Positions 52,518 through 62,310 of a stretch of DNA of 64,000 bases are shown here, piece after piece. How positions within the stretch are numbered: position 1 is the stretch's first letter; each line of letters begins with the position of its first letter. A model generated the notes under the pieces. That model worked only from the letters and a program-made list of their open reading frames with translations. It ran no database searches and was not told the origin of the DNA. The stretch is from an uncultured Nitrospirota bacterium (GTDB taxonomy: Bacteria; Nitrospirota; Nitrospiria; Nitrospirales; UBA8639): positions 124,001 to 188,000 of the forward strand of contig CAKZPV010000049.1 in assembly GCA_937139405.1 (NCBI GenBank), written 5' to 3'. A program made the translations under genes and the position numbers.

Positions 52518-54095
52518 ATGGAACAGACAGAACAACCAATACACCGAGAGTCGGAAGAAATTGTACAAACTAGGGGTTCTCTCAACTATTGTTGGCGATC
52601 AATGAGGAAAGCCGTCACCGTTGTCGCCCTTTTCTCTCTCTTGAGTTGTACGACTCCTGAACCAGAAATAGGCCTGAAACCACTACACACCATATCCGAA
52701 TCAACTCAAATATCTGAGTCGCACACAATCCAAACAGCTGTGAGAAATTCCGATGCTGCATTTTCCTTGGAAGATCGCATGTTACTCAGCCACGATATGA
52801 ACGATGCTCCTATTCCAAAACCTGAAAAGTTAGGACCGCTCTATTCATTTCGATCTCATGATTTACCCATTATCGATGCTCTTGCCCTCTTCGCCCGCAG
52901 TAACAAACTCAATATTGTCTCTGGCCCAGAGATCACAGGAACCGCGACGGTCGACTTTCACGATTTACCTCTAGAACAAGCCATGTCGGCCCTTTTAGAA
53001 GCTCATGGGTATTACTGGGAACACCATGACAATCTCATTCAAGTCCGAAAATTCAAAACGGCGAGGATGAATGTCGATTACATTAGACTGATCCGAGGAG
53101 GCGCTGGACAAAATCGTGCACAAATGAGTTCTGGCTCCACAGGTGGAGGTGGGTCTCAGGAAACTGGACAAATCACAGTCAATCAAGAAGATGAAATCAA
53201 ATTCTGGGAAGAACTAGAAAAACAAATTGAAACGCTAATGTCCAAGGATGGGCGATTGGTCATCAATCGCCTGTCAGGAACCATTCAAGTAACGGATTGG
53301 TATCAACGAATCGATGAAATAGAAGACTTCCTGAAATCCGTTCACAAAGCGTTGCACCGACAAGTTCAAATTGAAGCCAGAATTTATGAAGTGAATTTGA
53401 ACGATAATTTTAGTTTAGGGATTGATTGGAACCGGGTTGATTTTCTTGGCACCTCAGGACTCATTGGGACCTCATCTTCAATCATTGCTACTCCAGTTGG
53501 AGGGTTCATTGCTAAAGCCGCGACAGCGGGCATTGCATTTAATGACAGGAGTTTCGATGGCGTAATAGAGGCTCTCCAGGAACAAGGCGAACTCAAGGTC
53601 ATCTCTCAACCTCGCGTCGTCACATTGAATAATCAACCAGCCCTCATTAAAGTCGCCACAGATCAACCCTTCTTCACCTCCACCATTTCCCAAGGAACGG
53701 CCGGGAGCGCCAATATTGTCACCGAACAAGCTCGCTCCGTCACCGTAGGGCTAGTCTTATCCGTCACGCCGCAAATTTCAGAAGACGGGTGGATCATGTT
53801 GGATGTGACACCTATTATTTCACGACTTCGTGAAATATCAACATCACCCCTTGAGACAGCCACGGCCCCGGTTTTGGATGTGAAACAATCTTCTGGATTG
53901 GTGCGACTCAAAGATGGGGAAATGATCATTATCGGTGGGCTCATACAAGAAGAATCCTCAGAAACCGAACGAAAAGTTCCCATTTTAGGTGACATCCCAT
54001 TTCTCGGAAGGTTATTTAAAGGCACCTATACAGTGAAAACCAAAAGTGAACTCGTCATATTCATTTCACCGAAGATTGTGAAAGCAACCTTATGA
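52518..54095 (+). CDS. MshL-type secretin
   Basis: A 525-residue outer-membrane secretin. A lipobox (VVALFSLLSC) suggests a lipoprotein, which would start best from ATG 52602, while ATG 52518 gives a longer N-terminus. N0 domain (ALALFARSNKLNIVSGPEITGTATVDFHDLPLEQAMSALL), a long Gly-rich loop (SGSTGGGGSQETG), and the secretin core (VQIEARIYEVNLNDNFSLGIDW, LKVISQPRVVTLNNQPALIKV, LKDGEMIIIGGLIQEESSETERKVPILGDIPFLGRLF, in parts). It forms the outer-membrane pore for the pilus. Confidence 0.93.
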   Translation: MEQTEQPIHRESEEIVQTRGSLNYCWRSMRKAVTVVALFSLLSCTTPEPEIGLKPLHTISESTQISESHTIQTAVRNSDAAFSLEDRMLLSHDMNDAPIPKPEKLGPLYSFRSHDLPIIDALALFARSNKLNIVSGPEITGTATVDFHDLPLEQAMSALLEAHGYYWEHHDNLIQVRKFKTARMNVDYIRLIRGGAGQNRAQMSSGSTGGGGSQETGQITVNQEDEIKFWEELEKQIETLMSKDGRLVINRLSGTIQVTDWYQRIDEIEDFLKSVHKALHRQVQIEARIYEVNLNDNFSLGIDWNRVDFLGTSGLIGTSSSIIATPVGGFIAKAATAGIAFNDRSFDGVIEALQEQGELKVISQPRVVTLNNQPALIKVATDQPFFTSTISQGTAGSANIVTEQARSVTVGLVLSVTPQISEDGWIMLDVTPIISRLREISTSPLETATAPVLDVKQSSGLVRLKDGEMIIIGGLIQEESSETERKVPILGDIPFLGRLFKGTYTVKTKSELVIFISPKIVKATL

Positions 54096-54916
54096 CCACA
54101 CTCGATCTAAGTCTATGCTACGAAGAACTAGGATTTGTGGAACCGCCATTTCGGCTGACACCAGATACAGATTTCTTTTTCCCTGGCAGTCATCATATGG
54201 AAGCCTTGAACCATCTCCGCTTTGGTATTGCCAGCGGCGGCTTTACCATGTTGACTGGAGAAGTCGGATTGGGAAAAACCTTGTTGTGTCGCCACCTATT
54301 GCGACATCCGCCGGAAGGCGTGCGCTTTGCCTATCTCATCAATCCGGATCAATCGTATGGCGACCTCCTCACGTCCATTTATGAAGACCTCACTGGAACG
54401 ACGCCGGAGGATTCCTCTCTCGGCGTTCTCCAGCGAGAATTGCCGAAACTCCTTCTCCGCTTGGCTGAAGGTGGTGAACGAGTGGTCGTTCTTGTAGACG
54501 AAGCCCATCGCTTGAGTGGAAAAGTCTTAGAAGGCCTAAGGCTCTTGTCTAATCTTGATACGGAAAAAGATAAACTCATGTGCCTCTTGCTCGTGGGACA
54601 ACCAGAACTAGAACAGAAACTCGCCGCTCGAGCCTTTCGTCCCCTACGACAACGCATAAGTGTGCGCTATCGCTTGCAACCATTTGGCTATCGGGAAACC
54701 CGTGACTATATTTGTCACCGAATCAAAAAAGTGCAAAAGACTGACGACCTTCGGTTCCGAACCGGAGTACCGTGGCTGATCTATATGCTCTCAGGCGGAG
54801 TGCCTAGGCGGATCAATCAACTCTGCGACCGTGCCTTACTCGGAGCTTTTGCAAAGAATCATTCAGTCATTGGACATTTTCTGGTGTGGAAAGCCGCACA
54901 AGAATTTTTAAAGTAA
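54092..54916 (+). CDS. MshM/ExeA-type AAA ATPase
   Basis: A 274-residue AAA protein. Residues 56-63 are GEVGLGKT (Walker A), and 131-139 are VVVLVDEAH (Walker B). The family (ExeA/MshM, also TniB-like) is typical next to secretins, where it helps assembly in the inner membrane and binds peptidoglycan through a C-terminal domain; this short form lacks that domain. It overlaps the mshL stop by 4 bases, so it is coupled. Confidence 0.9.
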   Translation: MTTLDLSLCYEELGFVEPPFRLTPDTDFFFPGSHHMEALNHLRFGIASGGFTMLTGEVGLGKTLLCRHLLRHPPEGVRFAYLINPDQSYGDLLTSIYEDLTGTTPEDSSLGVLQRELPKLLLRLAEGGERVVVLVDEAHRLSGKVLEGLRLLSNLDTEKDKLMCLLLVGQPELEQKLAARAFRPLRQRISVRYRLQPFGYRETRDYICHRIKKVQKTDDLRFRTGVPWLIYMLSGGVPRRINQLCDRALLGAFAKNHSVIGHFLVWKAAQEFLK

Positions 54917-54992
54917 ATCGTGATGAGAACACTAATAACCGTGAATCGTAAGGCATTAAGCCAGAAATATTTGAGCAATCGTTCCTCTTTTC

Positions 54993-55048
54993 TTTCACGC
55001 TTTACGCCTAGCGATCTTATCTTCTTACTACCCACGTTTAACGTCTCA
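54993..55048. repeat. TTTACGCC/TCACG intergenic repeat, copy 5
   Basis: TTTCACGCTTTACGCCTA near 54993 and ACGTTTAACGTCTCAC at 55033-55048, directly before the mshN-like gene; part of the dispersed family. Confidence 0.55.
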
Positions 55049-55058
55049 CTGTTTTAAA

Positions 55059-56456
55059 ATGAGTATCATTGCTGACACATTGAAACGCCTCCAGGCGCAA
55101 TCTGAAGATCCAACCCCGAAACCAAAGGACACCCCCCTTCCGCGACCTGCCTTTAATAAAGGGGAAGGGTCTGGACGACATCGCAAGGATTCCCCCTTCG
55201 GGTTTTTGATCGTGGTGGTCGGGATGACCATCACATTAGGTGGCCTGGCTGTTTCAGCATTTTGGATCGGTGGGCACCTGGACTTTGGGCTGGCAACCAA
55301 TACCCAAGCTCGCGTGAATGATCATCCCTCTCTACCTAGAGATCTCGATCTTTCCCACGATCAAAATTTCGTTGATCCAAAATCTGAGATCCAAGTTGTC
55401 GCGAACCCAGAAACAACCCAGTTTCTACAAAGCCCTACCACGCCAACTAATCATGAACGACATCAGGCCTCGAAAAGTCTGGAGACCACCAGTACCACAA
55501 TTCCAAACACACCACCTCATGAGGTACCAACCCCTTCACCTCTTGAGCGTGAAACGAGCGTCCCTTCAACAACCAAATCCAAGGCTCCTGCAACCTCTCA
55601 AGACAAACCAAGCCTTTCTCAAATGATTGCTCAAACCGAAAAAAACCATGAGGAATCGATGGACGCTTCCCTTATAGTTTCAGAGGAACCATTGTCCACT
55701 ATGATTTCTCCTGAACTCCCAACGACACAAATACATGATATAGAAACAGAGATAGGGGTTAGTGACCAGACGAACGAAGCTGAAGATACCAATCTTGTCG
55801 CAATGTCATTAGAAGAAGAACTCATCCAGACAGAGGAGTTTACCAAACCAAGCAAATCTATAACTGATTCTGCCCCTAAGGCAACAACACTCGCAGCCCT
55901 ACGAGCACGACGAGAGGCGATGAATGACCAGGGCCCAACAACAGTGCAGTTACAGCCCTCGCCTGCGAATCGATTGCGCCATGCCCAACAATTGATTCGA
56001 TCGGGAGAATACGATGACGCCGTGGCATTACTCTCTCCACTGTTTCATGATCCACCAATGAAATGGCAACCTTGGTTCTGGATGGGGACGGCACTCCTCG
56101 GGAAAGGAGAAATGGAGCAAGCCGACCAATTTCTTCTAAGCGGTCTAGCCAGAAATGACAAGGTCCCACAACTTTGGATCCAACGGGCACTCGTGGCGCA
56201 ACAACGTGGGGACTATCAATTGGCAATCCATGAACTTCGGCAAGCCGAATCCATAGAAGCCGATATTCCACATATCCACCTGAATCTGGGCTATGCGTAT
56301 GAACGGCTGGGCAATGATCGGTTGGCCAATCAATATTATGGAAAATTCCTGAAACTGTCAGAAGGACAGCCTACTTTCTTCGATACGCGGAAAAAACTGT
56401 TTGCACGGTTAACCCAACGGACACCAACCGTGAAAGCCCTACCTTCCTCTCAATGA
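55059..56456 (+). CDS. MshN-like TPR protein
   Basis: A 465-residue protein. A short cytoplasmic N-terminus is followed by a membrane helix (FLIVVVGMTITLGGLAVSAFW, about 48-70), then a long disordered Ser/Thr/Pro/Glu region to about residue 300, and C-terminal TPRs (ALLSPLFHDPPMKWQPWFWMG, LALVAQQRGDYQLAIHELRQ, HLNLGYAYERLGNDRLANQY, in parts). MshN in the MSHA locus has the same plan and follows MshM. It ends the pilus locus. Confidence 0.8.
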   Translation: MSIIADTLKRLQAQSEDPTPKPKDTPLPRPAFNKGEGSGRHRKDSPFGFLIVVVGMTITLGGLAVSAFWIGGHLDFGLATNTQARVNDHPSLPRDLDLSHDQNFVDPKSEIQVVANPETTQFLQSPTTPTNHERHQASKSLETTSTTIPNTPPHEVPTPSPLERETSVPSTTKSKAPATSQDKPSLSQMIAQTEKNHEESMDASLIVSEEPLSTMISPELPTTQIHDIETEIGVSDQTNEAEDTNLVAMSLEEELIQTEEFTKPSKSITDSAPKATTLAALRARREAMNDQGPTTVQLQPSPANRLRHAQQLIRSGEYDDAVALLSPLFHDPPMKWQPWFWMGTALLGKGEMEQADQFLLSGLARNDKVPQLWIQRALVAQQRGDYQLAIHELRQAESIEADIPHIHLNLGYAYERLGNDRLANQYYGKFLKLSEGQPTFFDTRKKLFARLTQRTPTVKALPSSQ

Positions 56457-56584
56457 CTCTGATGCCAGACGGATATTCCTCAATTCTTATTTTACCAATT
56501 TCCCATCTTCAGAGTTTCATTAAAAGCCACGACGGGTTCAGATTTAGGCCAAAGTAACCGAAAAAGATTCCAAAGCATAAGACT

Positions 56585-57079
56585 ATGAGCAACACACATT
56601 TCACTTCTTCAGAATCGGCAATTACCTTCGAGAATCGAATTTTGGTCGTCGATGACCATAACGTCAATCAACAATTAGCCGTGATGATGATCGAACGTCT
56701 AGGGTATAAGGTAGATATTGCGGCCAATGGCAAAGAGGCGGTCGAGGCATGTACAACAAAGCCATATGCTTTAGTATTTATGGATTGCCAGATGCCCGTG
56801 ATGGATGGCTATGACGCCACAAAAAAGATTCGTGAGGCGGAAAGTAAAAAACGTGAGGGATTAGATGTAAGAGGTGAACCGGAAGGAGCCAACCCGACTA
56901 ACGCCATACCTCACACGTCTGACTACGTTCCTATCGTAGCCATGACCGCAAATATCGAACCTGAAAATCGCGGGAAATGCTTGCAAGCAGGCATGGATGA
57001 CTATTTAGCTAAACCCGTTCGACCTGAAGGATTTTCAGAGATTTTTGCCAAATGGCTTCCTGCTCGTTCAAGTACGTGA
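56585..57079 (+). CDS. Stand-alone response regulator (receiver domain only)
   Basis: A 164-residue CheY-like protein without an output domain. The acidic pocket is DD (VVDDHNVN), the phospho-acceptor Asp67 is in VFMDCQMPVMDGYDATKKIREAE, read in parts, and the Lys is in LAKPVRP. Between the alpha3 and beta4 elements there is an insertion of about 20-25 residues, rich in polar and Gly/Pro. The sequence is strikingly close to the second receiver of the following kinase (61371-61830), including the insertion and DDYL-KPVRP. It is 391 bp upstream of that gene. Confidence 0.9.
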   Translation: MSNTHFTSSESAITFENRILVVDDHNVNQQLAVMMIERLGYKVDIAANGKEAVEACTTKPYALVFMDCQMPVMDGYDATKKIREAESKKREGLDVRGEPEGANPTNAIPHTSDYVPIVAMTANIEPENRGKCLQAGMDDYLAKPVRPEGFSEIFAKWLPARSST

Positions 57080-57470
57080 GAAAAATTACGAAGGAGCAAT
57101 GAGGATAAGAGATCATTCTCCTCACTCCTTAGGTCTTCCATCACCACCTTCTGGCCTGACCAACTTCAAACATCTCCCACCGTTAAGAGTGATCGTTCAA
57201 GAACCGAAAAGAAGAAGGAAGTCTTCGTCTCTTTACTCGACAATGACTAAACCCAAAGGCTATGGCATGCCCAAATGGGTCATAATGCTCAGAAAGAGGC
57301 TGCATTTTACTCCTGAAATTATTCATCAGAAACAATATAGGTCTTGACTGAGAGTTGAGTTGATAGCAGGAAAAAACTCATGAATCTCAATAAAACGAAA
57401 ACCTTTCCCCCTCCCACTGCTTCTCATTGATCTGCATCGACTGATAGAAACTATTTCTTAAGGGCCCTCC
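57080..57470. other. 391-bp gap before the Amt kinase
   Basis: A 100-codon plus-strand frame at 57045-57347 overlaps the receiver gene out of frame and has no motif or ribosome-binding site. I see no gene here. The spacing leaves room for a promoter of the kinase, but no clear -35/-10 pair is visible to me. Confidence 0.45.
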
Positions 57471-60400
57471 ATGCCAACAAATTCAGTCGTCCAGCCATTA
57501 ACCTGGATGTTGACCTGTACAGCTCTCGTCTTATTGATGCAGGCGGGATTTGCCTGCCTAGAGACCGGACTAGTACGAGCCAAAAATAGTATCAATGTGG
57601 CCATCAAGAATGTGGTGGATTTTTGCATCGCGTCGATCATTTATTGGATCTTTGGCTATGGCTTAATGTTTGGGGATTCCGCCATGGGGTGGTTTGGCAC
57701 CTCCCAGTTTCTATTCGACGGTGGGCGCAACACCCAGATGTGGATATTCTTTCTGTTTCAACTGACCTTTTGCGGAACGGCAACCACGATTATTTCTGGA
57801 GCCGTTGCCGAACGAATGCGTTTTAGTGGGTACTTATTGGTTTCCGTCCTGATCAGTTCAGCCATTTATCCAATCATTGGGCATTGGGTTTGGAACGGCA
57901 ATACGGGAGGCCTCACGAGCGGCTGGCTTCACCATCTCGGGTTTTTAGATTTTGCAGGAGCGACAGTCGTCCATTCCACAGCTGGATGGGTCGCATTAGC
58001 CGCCATTCTAGTCATTGGACCACGCCTCGGACGGTTTGGAACTGGCACGTTCACCATACACGGTCACAATATTCCGCTCTCGGCGTTAGGTCTGTTTTTA
58101 ATATTTGTGGGCTGGATGGGATTTAATGGAGGAAGTGTGATGCAAGCCTCTCATAGCATCCCACTCGTATTAGTAAATACAGTCTTGGCTAGCGCAGCAG
58201 GTGGATTAGCGGCATTGGCATATGCATGGAGGGTCATCGGGCGACCAGATGTTTGTTCCGTCATTAATGGCATCCTGGCAGGACTCGTCGCGATCACTGC
58301 ATCAGCGCCCTTTATGACACCTGCAATCTCATTGCTTGTGGGAGGGGTAGGAGGGGTTCTTTGTATTCAAACGACTCGCATTCTTGAACAGTGGCACGTC
58401 GATGATGTCATCGGAGCCATACCCGCACATGCTTGCGCGGGAGTATGGGGTACGCTCGCCCTGGCAGTGCTAGGAAATCCCGAGTTGTGGGGAACCGGGC
58501 ACGACCGCTTGACCCAATTCGGAATACAACTCACCGGTACCATAGCTTGTTTCATATGGGCATTCGGATTCAGCTTTGTCATTTTGAAATCCTTAAACCG
58601 ATTCATTCCCCTCCGAGTATCCGAAGATGAAGAACGCTTAGGATTGAATATGACAGAACATGGCGCCAGCACCGAACATCTTGATCTGCTCGGCCAGATG
58701 GCAACCCACCGAGAACAAGGAGATTTGACTCAGTTGGTCGAAGTGGAACCACATACAGAGGTTGGGCAAATCGCCACAGAATACAATCGAGTCTTGGAAC
58801 GAGTGAACGCAGAAACCCATCAACGGGAGGAAGCTATTCAGGCCCTTCGGGAGAGTCAGGAGGAAATTCGTCTTATTATCGACCATGCCTTGGATGCTAT
58901 CGTGACAATCGATCAGGAAGGCATGATCACCGACTGGAATCCACAGGCCACGTTAATTTTTGGATGGCCGAAGTCTGAAATATTAGGACAGAACTTTCGA
59001 GATGCGTTGCTTCCTCTTAGCCAGCGTACCGAACAAGAGCAACAACTCAAACATTTCTTAGACACCAAGCAGCAGCATGTCGTGAATAAACGTCTTGAAA
59101 TCCGAGGACTCCACAGAAAAGGTCACAAATTTCCCATGGAAATCACCATGGTCCCATTGTTCAAACAGAACTCGTATTCTTTTTGTGCATTCATCAGAGA
59201 TATTACAGAACAAAAAGAGACGGAAGCGGCCTTAGGCCAAGAAACAGCACTGATGCAAGTCGTCCAACAGATTGCTATTGCAGCCAACGAAGCGCAATCC
59301 GTCAATGATGCATTTCAATCAAGCTTGGATCGGATCTGCACGTTTACCAAATGGCCAGTAGCCCATGTGTACTTCCGTGATGACGAACAAACGCCTCAAC
59401 TTTGGCCTTCAAAGTTATGGCATTTGGATAATGTCGATGAATTCCAAACTTTTAAATCACTCACTGAACAAACGGTTTTTGATTCTGGAGTAGGACTTCC
59501 CGGACGCGTACTCGCTCAAGGCCGGGCAGCTTGGATCCCAGACATTACTCAAGACCTCAATTTCCCTCGTGCTCGGATGGCTGGAGAGCTTGGTATCCGA
59601 GGTGGGTTTGCCTTCCCTGTGCTGATTGGGAACACGGTTATGGGTGTCTTGGAATTTTTCTCCCGTTCAATCGAAACTCCCAATGAACGGCTGCTTGAAG
59701 TGATGGAAATCATTGGAACTCAATTGGGACGCGTACTTGAACGCAAGCGAGGAGAACAGGCTCGGGAAGAAAGTGATGCGCGTATTCGAGGAATTGTGGA
59801 TACGGCAGCCGATGCCATCATTACGATCAATGAGGATGGGATTATCCAATCCTATAACAGCGCTGCCGAACATGTATTTGGCTATACTGCGCAAGAAGCC
59901 ATCAGTCAGAATGTGTCACTCCTTATGCCCTCCCCATACCAGAAAGAACATGACGGATACCTGCGACGATATCTTGAGGGACATGCTTCCAGCATTTTTG
60001 GAAGAAGTCGCGAATTAGTGGGAGAACGAAAAGACGGTGCACGTTTTCCTATGGAGCTCGCCGTGAGTGAAACAAAGGTGGGGGTTCGTCGCACATTCAC
60101 AGGCATTGTTCGAGATATCAGTGATCGCAAACAACATGAACAAGAACTTCGAGAAGCAAAAGAACATGCGGAATCGGCCGCGATCGCCAAAAGTCAGTTT
60201 CTGGCGACTATGAGCCATGAGATCCGAACACCAATGAATGGGGTGATTGGAATGACCGGCCTCCTGTTAGAAACAGATCTCTCCCCTCAACAACACCAAT
60301 TTGCGGAAACAGTTCGATCGTCAGGGGAAACCTTGCTGAAGATCATTAACGACATTTTGGACTTCTCCAAAATTGAAGCGGGAAAATTGGAATTTGAACT

Positions 60401-62237
60401 CATCCCATTTGATCTTCGAACCACTTTAGAAGAATCACTGGAGTTGTTGGCAGAAGCAGCGGGGAAAAAATCTCTAGAACTTGTGGGACTGGTGAACGCC
60501 AATGTTCCGACGGCTCTGCAAGGGGATCCGGGACGCTTGCGGCAGATTTTCATGAATCTCACCGGGAATGCTATTAAATTTACTTCTCAAGGAGAAATCG
60601 TTGTCAAAATCTCCTCGGTTGAGGAAACCGAAGACGAGGTGACAATTCGAGTGGACATTCACGATACAGGAGAAGGCATTCCCGCTGACATTCTGCCGAA
60701 ACTGTTTCGACCGTTTTCTCAAGCCGACAGTTCAACAACTCGACGACATGGTGGAACTGGACTCGGACTGGCCATTTGCAAACAACTTGTTCACCAGATG
60801 AACGGGGAGATTGGCGTGGAAAATCGAGTGGAAGGCGGGAGCACATTTTGGTTTACCGCTCGTTTCCAAAAACAACTGTCCATGGTTATACCTCTCGCTC
60901 AAACATCTGTCGCCCTGCAAAATCTCCGTGTGTGTGCCGTCGATGATCATGTCACCAATCGGCAATTATTGGAACAGTATTTCCAATACTGGAATATGGA
61001 TAGCACCTTGGTAGAAGACCCAAAGGAGTGCCTCGCCCTCCTGCAACAACAGGCCGAACAAGGTACACCTTTTGATTTGGCGATCTTAGATATGGAGATG
61101 CCGAATATGGATGGGTTTACGCTGGCCGGACATATCAAATCGGACAGCAGTCTTCAAGACACACGTTTGGTGTTGTTAACGTCACTCGGAAGACGGGGAG
61201 ATGCCACAGCGGCCAAACAATGCGGATTTTCTGCGTATTTAACCAAACCCATTCGTAAGATGCAGCTCCAAGACTGCCTGCAAACCGTCATGGGATTACC
61301 AGCGTCAGCGCCCCCCTCGACACCGCAACCCTTAGTCACAGCTCATTTCCTCAAAGACCTCCAACGCCAAAAAGCGATTCGCATCTTAGTAGTTGACGAC
61401 CATCAAGTGAATCAACAATTAGGTGTCTTGATGGTCGAGCGCCAAGGATTTCGGGCCGATGTGGCAGGTAATGGCTGTGAAGCCCTCGAAGCCCTCTCTC
61501 GCATTCCATATGATCTGATTTTAATGGATTGCCAAATGCCTGAAATGGATGGATATGAAGCGACGAAAAAGATTCGTGAAGCCGAAGCCGTAAAAGAAAA
61601 AATTCAGGAGTCAGAAGTCACGAATGAAGAGCAAGACCCAGGCACCTCCAAAACTCCTCACTCCGTGTTCCTTACCCCTTACCATTCTCGAATTCCAATC
61701 ATTGCCGTCACCGCGAATGCCATGCAGGGCGATCGAGAGAAATGCCTCCAAGCCGGCATGGACGATTACCTCAGCAAACCCATTCGTCCGGAAGAACTGG
61801 CTCAAGTATGTGCCAAATGGCTTTCTCAGTCCGACTACAACCCTCCCACGAAGGAGGGAGCACCAGGCTCAACCCCCACTCCACAGGCTCCGCGATCGGA
61901 CGAACAACCAACCATCAATATCCAGACCTTGGAGGAACTGGAAGAATTAGGAGGACGAAAATTTGTTCAGACGATGATCGAGAAATTTGTGGACGACGCC
62001 CTGCAATGCATGACCCTCATTGAACAGGCCTTAGACACACAAGATTTGATGAAAATCCAGGAAACCGCACATGGACTGAAAGGCATTTCTCGAAACATGG
62101 GCGCTGACTCTTTAGCACAATTAGCGGCGGAAATTGAAGCCACCTGTAAAGCAGGAGATATTTCGACCTTAGCCACAATAGGATCTGGTCTTCAACGGAC
62201 CTTCCAGGAGACCCAAGAAAAACTCAAGAAGGTATAA
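57471..62237 (+). CDS. Amt ammonium transporter fused to a hybrid histidine kinase
   Basis: One uninterrupted 1588-residue frame. Residues 1-380 form an Amt domain of 11 membrane helices with Asp160, the twin histidines His168 (TVVHSTAGW) and His320 (AIPAHACAGVWGTL), the gate Phe100, and GFNGGS. A HAMP-like linker follows (about 411-445, GDLTQLVEV ... EVGQIATEYN), then PAS (455-585), GAF (590-755), PAS (765-890), HisKA with His916 (ATMSHEIRTPMNG), HATPase_c (GNAIKF, DTGEGI, GTGLGLAI), receiver 1 (Asp1207), receiver 2 (Asp1353) and an HPt domain with His1534 (AHGLKGISRNMGA). Known Amt-kinases (Kuenenia Amt5) sense ammonium; here a full phosphorelay could occur in one protein. ATG 57471, divergent from no gene, follows the receiver gene. 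Confidence 0.95.
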   Translation: MPTNSVVQPLTWMLTCTALVLLMQAGFACLETGLVRAKNSINVAIKNVVDFCIASIIYWIFGYGLMFGDSAMGWFGTSQFLFDGGRNTQMWIFFLFQLTFCGTATTIISGAVAERMRFSGYLLVSVLISSAIYPIIGHWVWNGNTGGLTSGWLHHLGFLDFAGATVVHSTAGWVALAAILVIGPRLGRFGTGTFTIHGHNIPLSALGLFLIFVGWMGFNGGSVMQASHSIPLVLVNTVLASAAGGLAALAYAWRVIGRPDVCSVINGILAGLVAITASAPFMTPAISLLVGGVGGVLCIQTTRILEQWHVDDVIGAIPAHACAGVWGTLALAVLGNPELWGTGHDRLTQFGIQLTGTIACFIWAFGFSFVILKSLNRFIPLRVSEDEERLGLNMTEHGASTEHLDLLGQMATHREQGDLTQLVEVEPHTEVGQIATEYNRVLERVNAETHQREEAIQALRESQEEIRLIIDHALDAIVTIDQEGMITDWNPQATLIFGWPKSEILGQNFRDALLPLSQRTEQEQQLKHFLDTKQQHVVNKRLEIRGLHRKGHKFPMEITMVPLFKQNSYSFCAFIRDITEQKETEAALGQETALMQVVQQIAIAANEAQSVNDAFQSSLDRICTFTKWPVAHVYFRDDEQTPQLWPSKLWHLDNVDEFQTFKSLTEQTVFDSGVGLPGRVLAQGRAAWIPDITQDLNFPRARMAGELGIRGGFAFPVLIGNTVMGVLEFFSRSIETPNERLLEVMEIIGTQLGRVLERKRGEQAREESDARIRGIVDTAADAIITINEDGIIQSYNSAAEHVFGYTAQEAISQNVSLLMPSPYQKEHDGYLRRYLEGHASSIFGRSRELVGERKDGARFPMELAVSETKVGVRRTFTGIVRDISDRKQHEQELREAKEHAESAAIAKSQFLATMSHEIRTPMNGVIGMTGLLLETDLSPQQHQFAETVRSSGETLLKIINDILDFSKIEAGKLEFELIPFDLRTTLEESLELLAEAAGKKSLELVGLVNANVPTALQGDPGRLRQIFMNLTGNAIKFTSQGEIVVKISSVEETEDEVTIRVDIHDTGEGIPADILPKLFRPFSQADSSTTRRHGGTGLGLAICKQLVHQMNGEIGVENRVEGGSTFWFTARFQKQLSMVIPLAQTSVALQNLRVCAVDDHVTNRQLLEQYFQYWNMDSTLVEDPKECLALLQQQAEQGTPFDLAILDMEMPNMDGFTLAGHIKSDSSLQDTRLVLLTSLGRRGDATAAKQCGFSAYLTKPIRKMQLQDCLQTVMGLPASAPPSTPQPLVTAHFLKDLQRQKAIRILVVDDHQVNQQLGVLMVERQGFRADVAGNGCEALEALSRIPYDLILMDCQMPEMDGYEATKKIREAEAVKEKIQESEVTNEEQDPGTSKTPHSVFLTPYHSRIPIIAVTANAMQGDREKCLQAGMDDYLSKPIRPEELAQVCAKWLSQSDYNPPTKEGAPGSTPTPQAPRSDEQPTINIQTLEELEELGGRKFVQTMIEKFVDDALQCMTLIEQALDTQDLMKIQETAHGLKGISRNMGADSLAQLAAEIEATCKAGDISTLATIGSGLQRTFQETQEKLKKV

Positions 62238-62310
62238 CGTTTGGCCCGCCTGAAGATCTTTCTCCGTCACAGGTAAAGACCCGCCACGAACCAAGCAATA
62301 CGGACCATAA

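Noticed and set aside
57045-57347. 100-codon frame overlapping the receiver gene's end
   Set aside because: It starts inside the receiver in another frame, has no ribosome-binding site and no motif.
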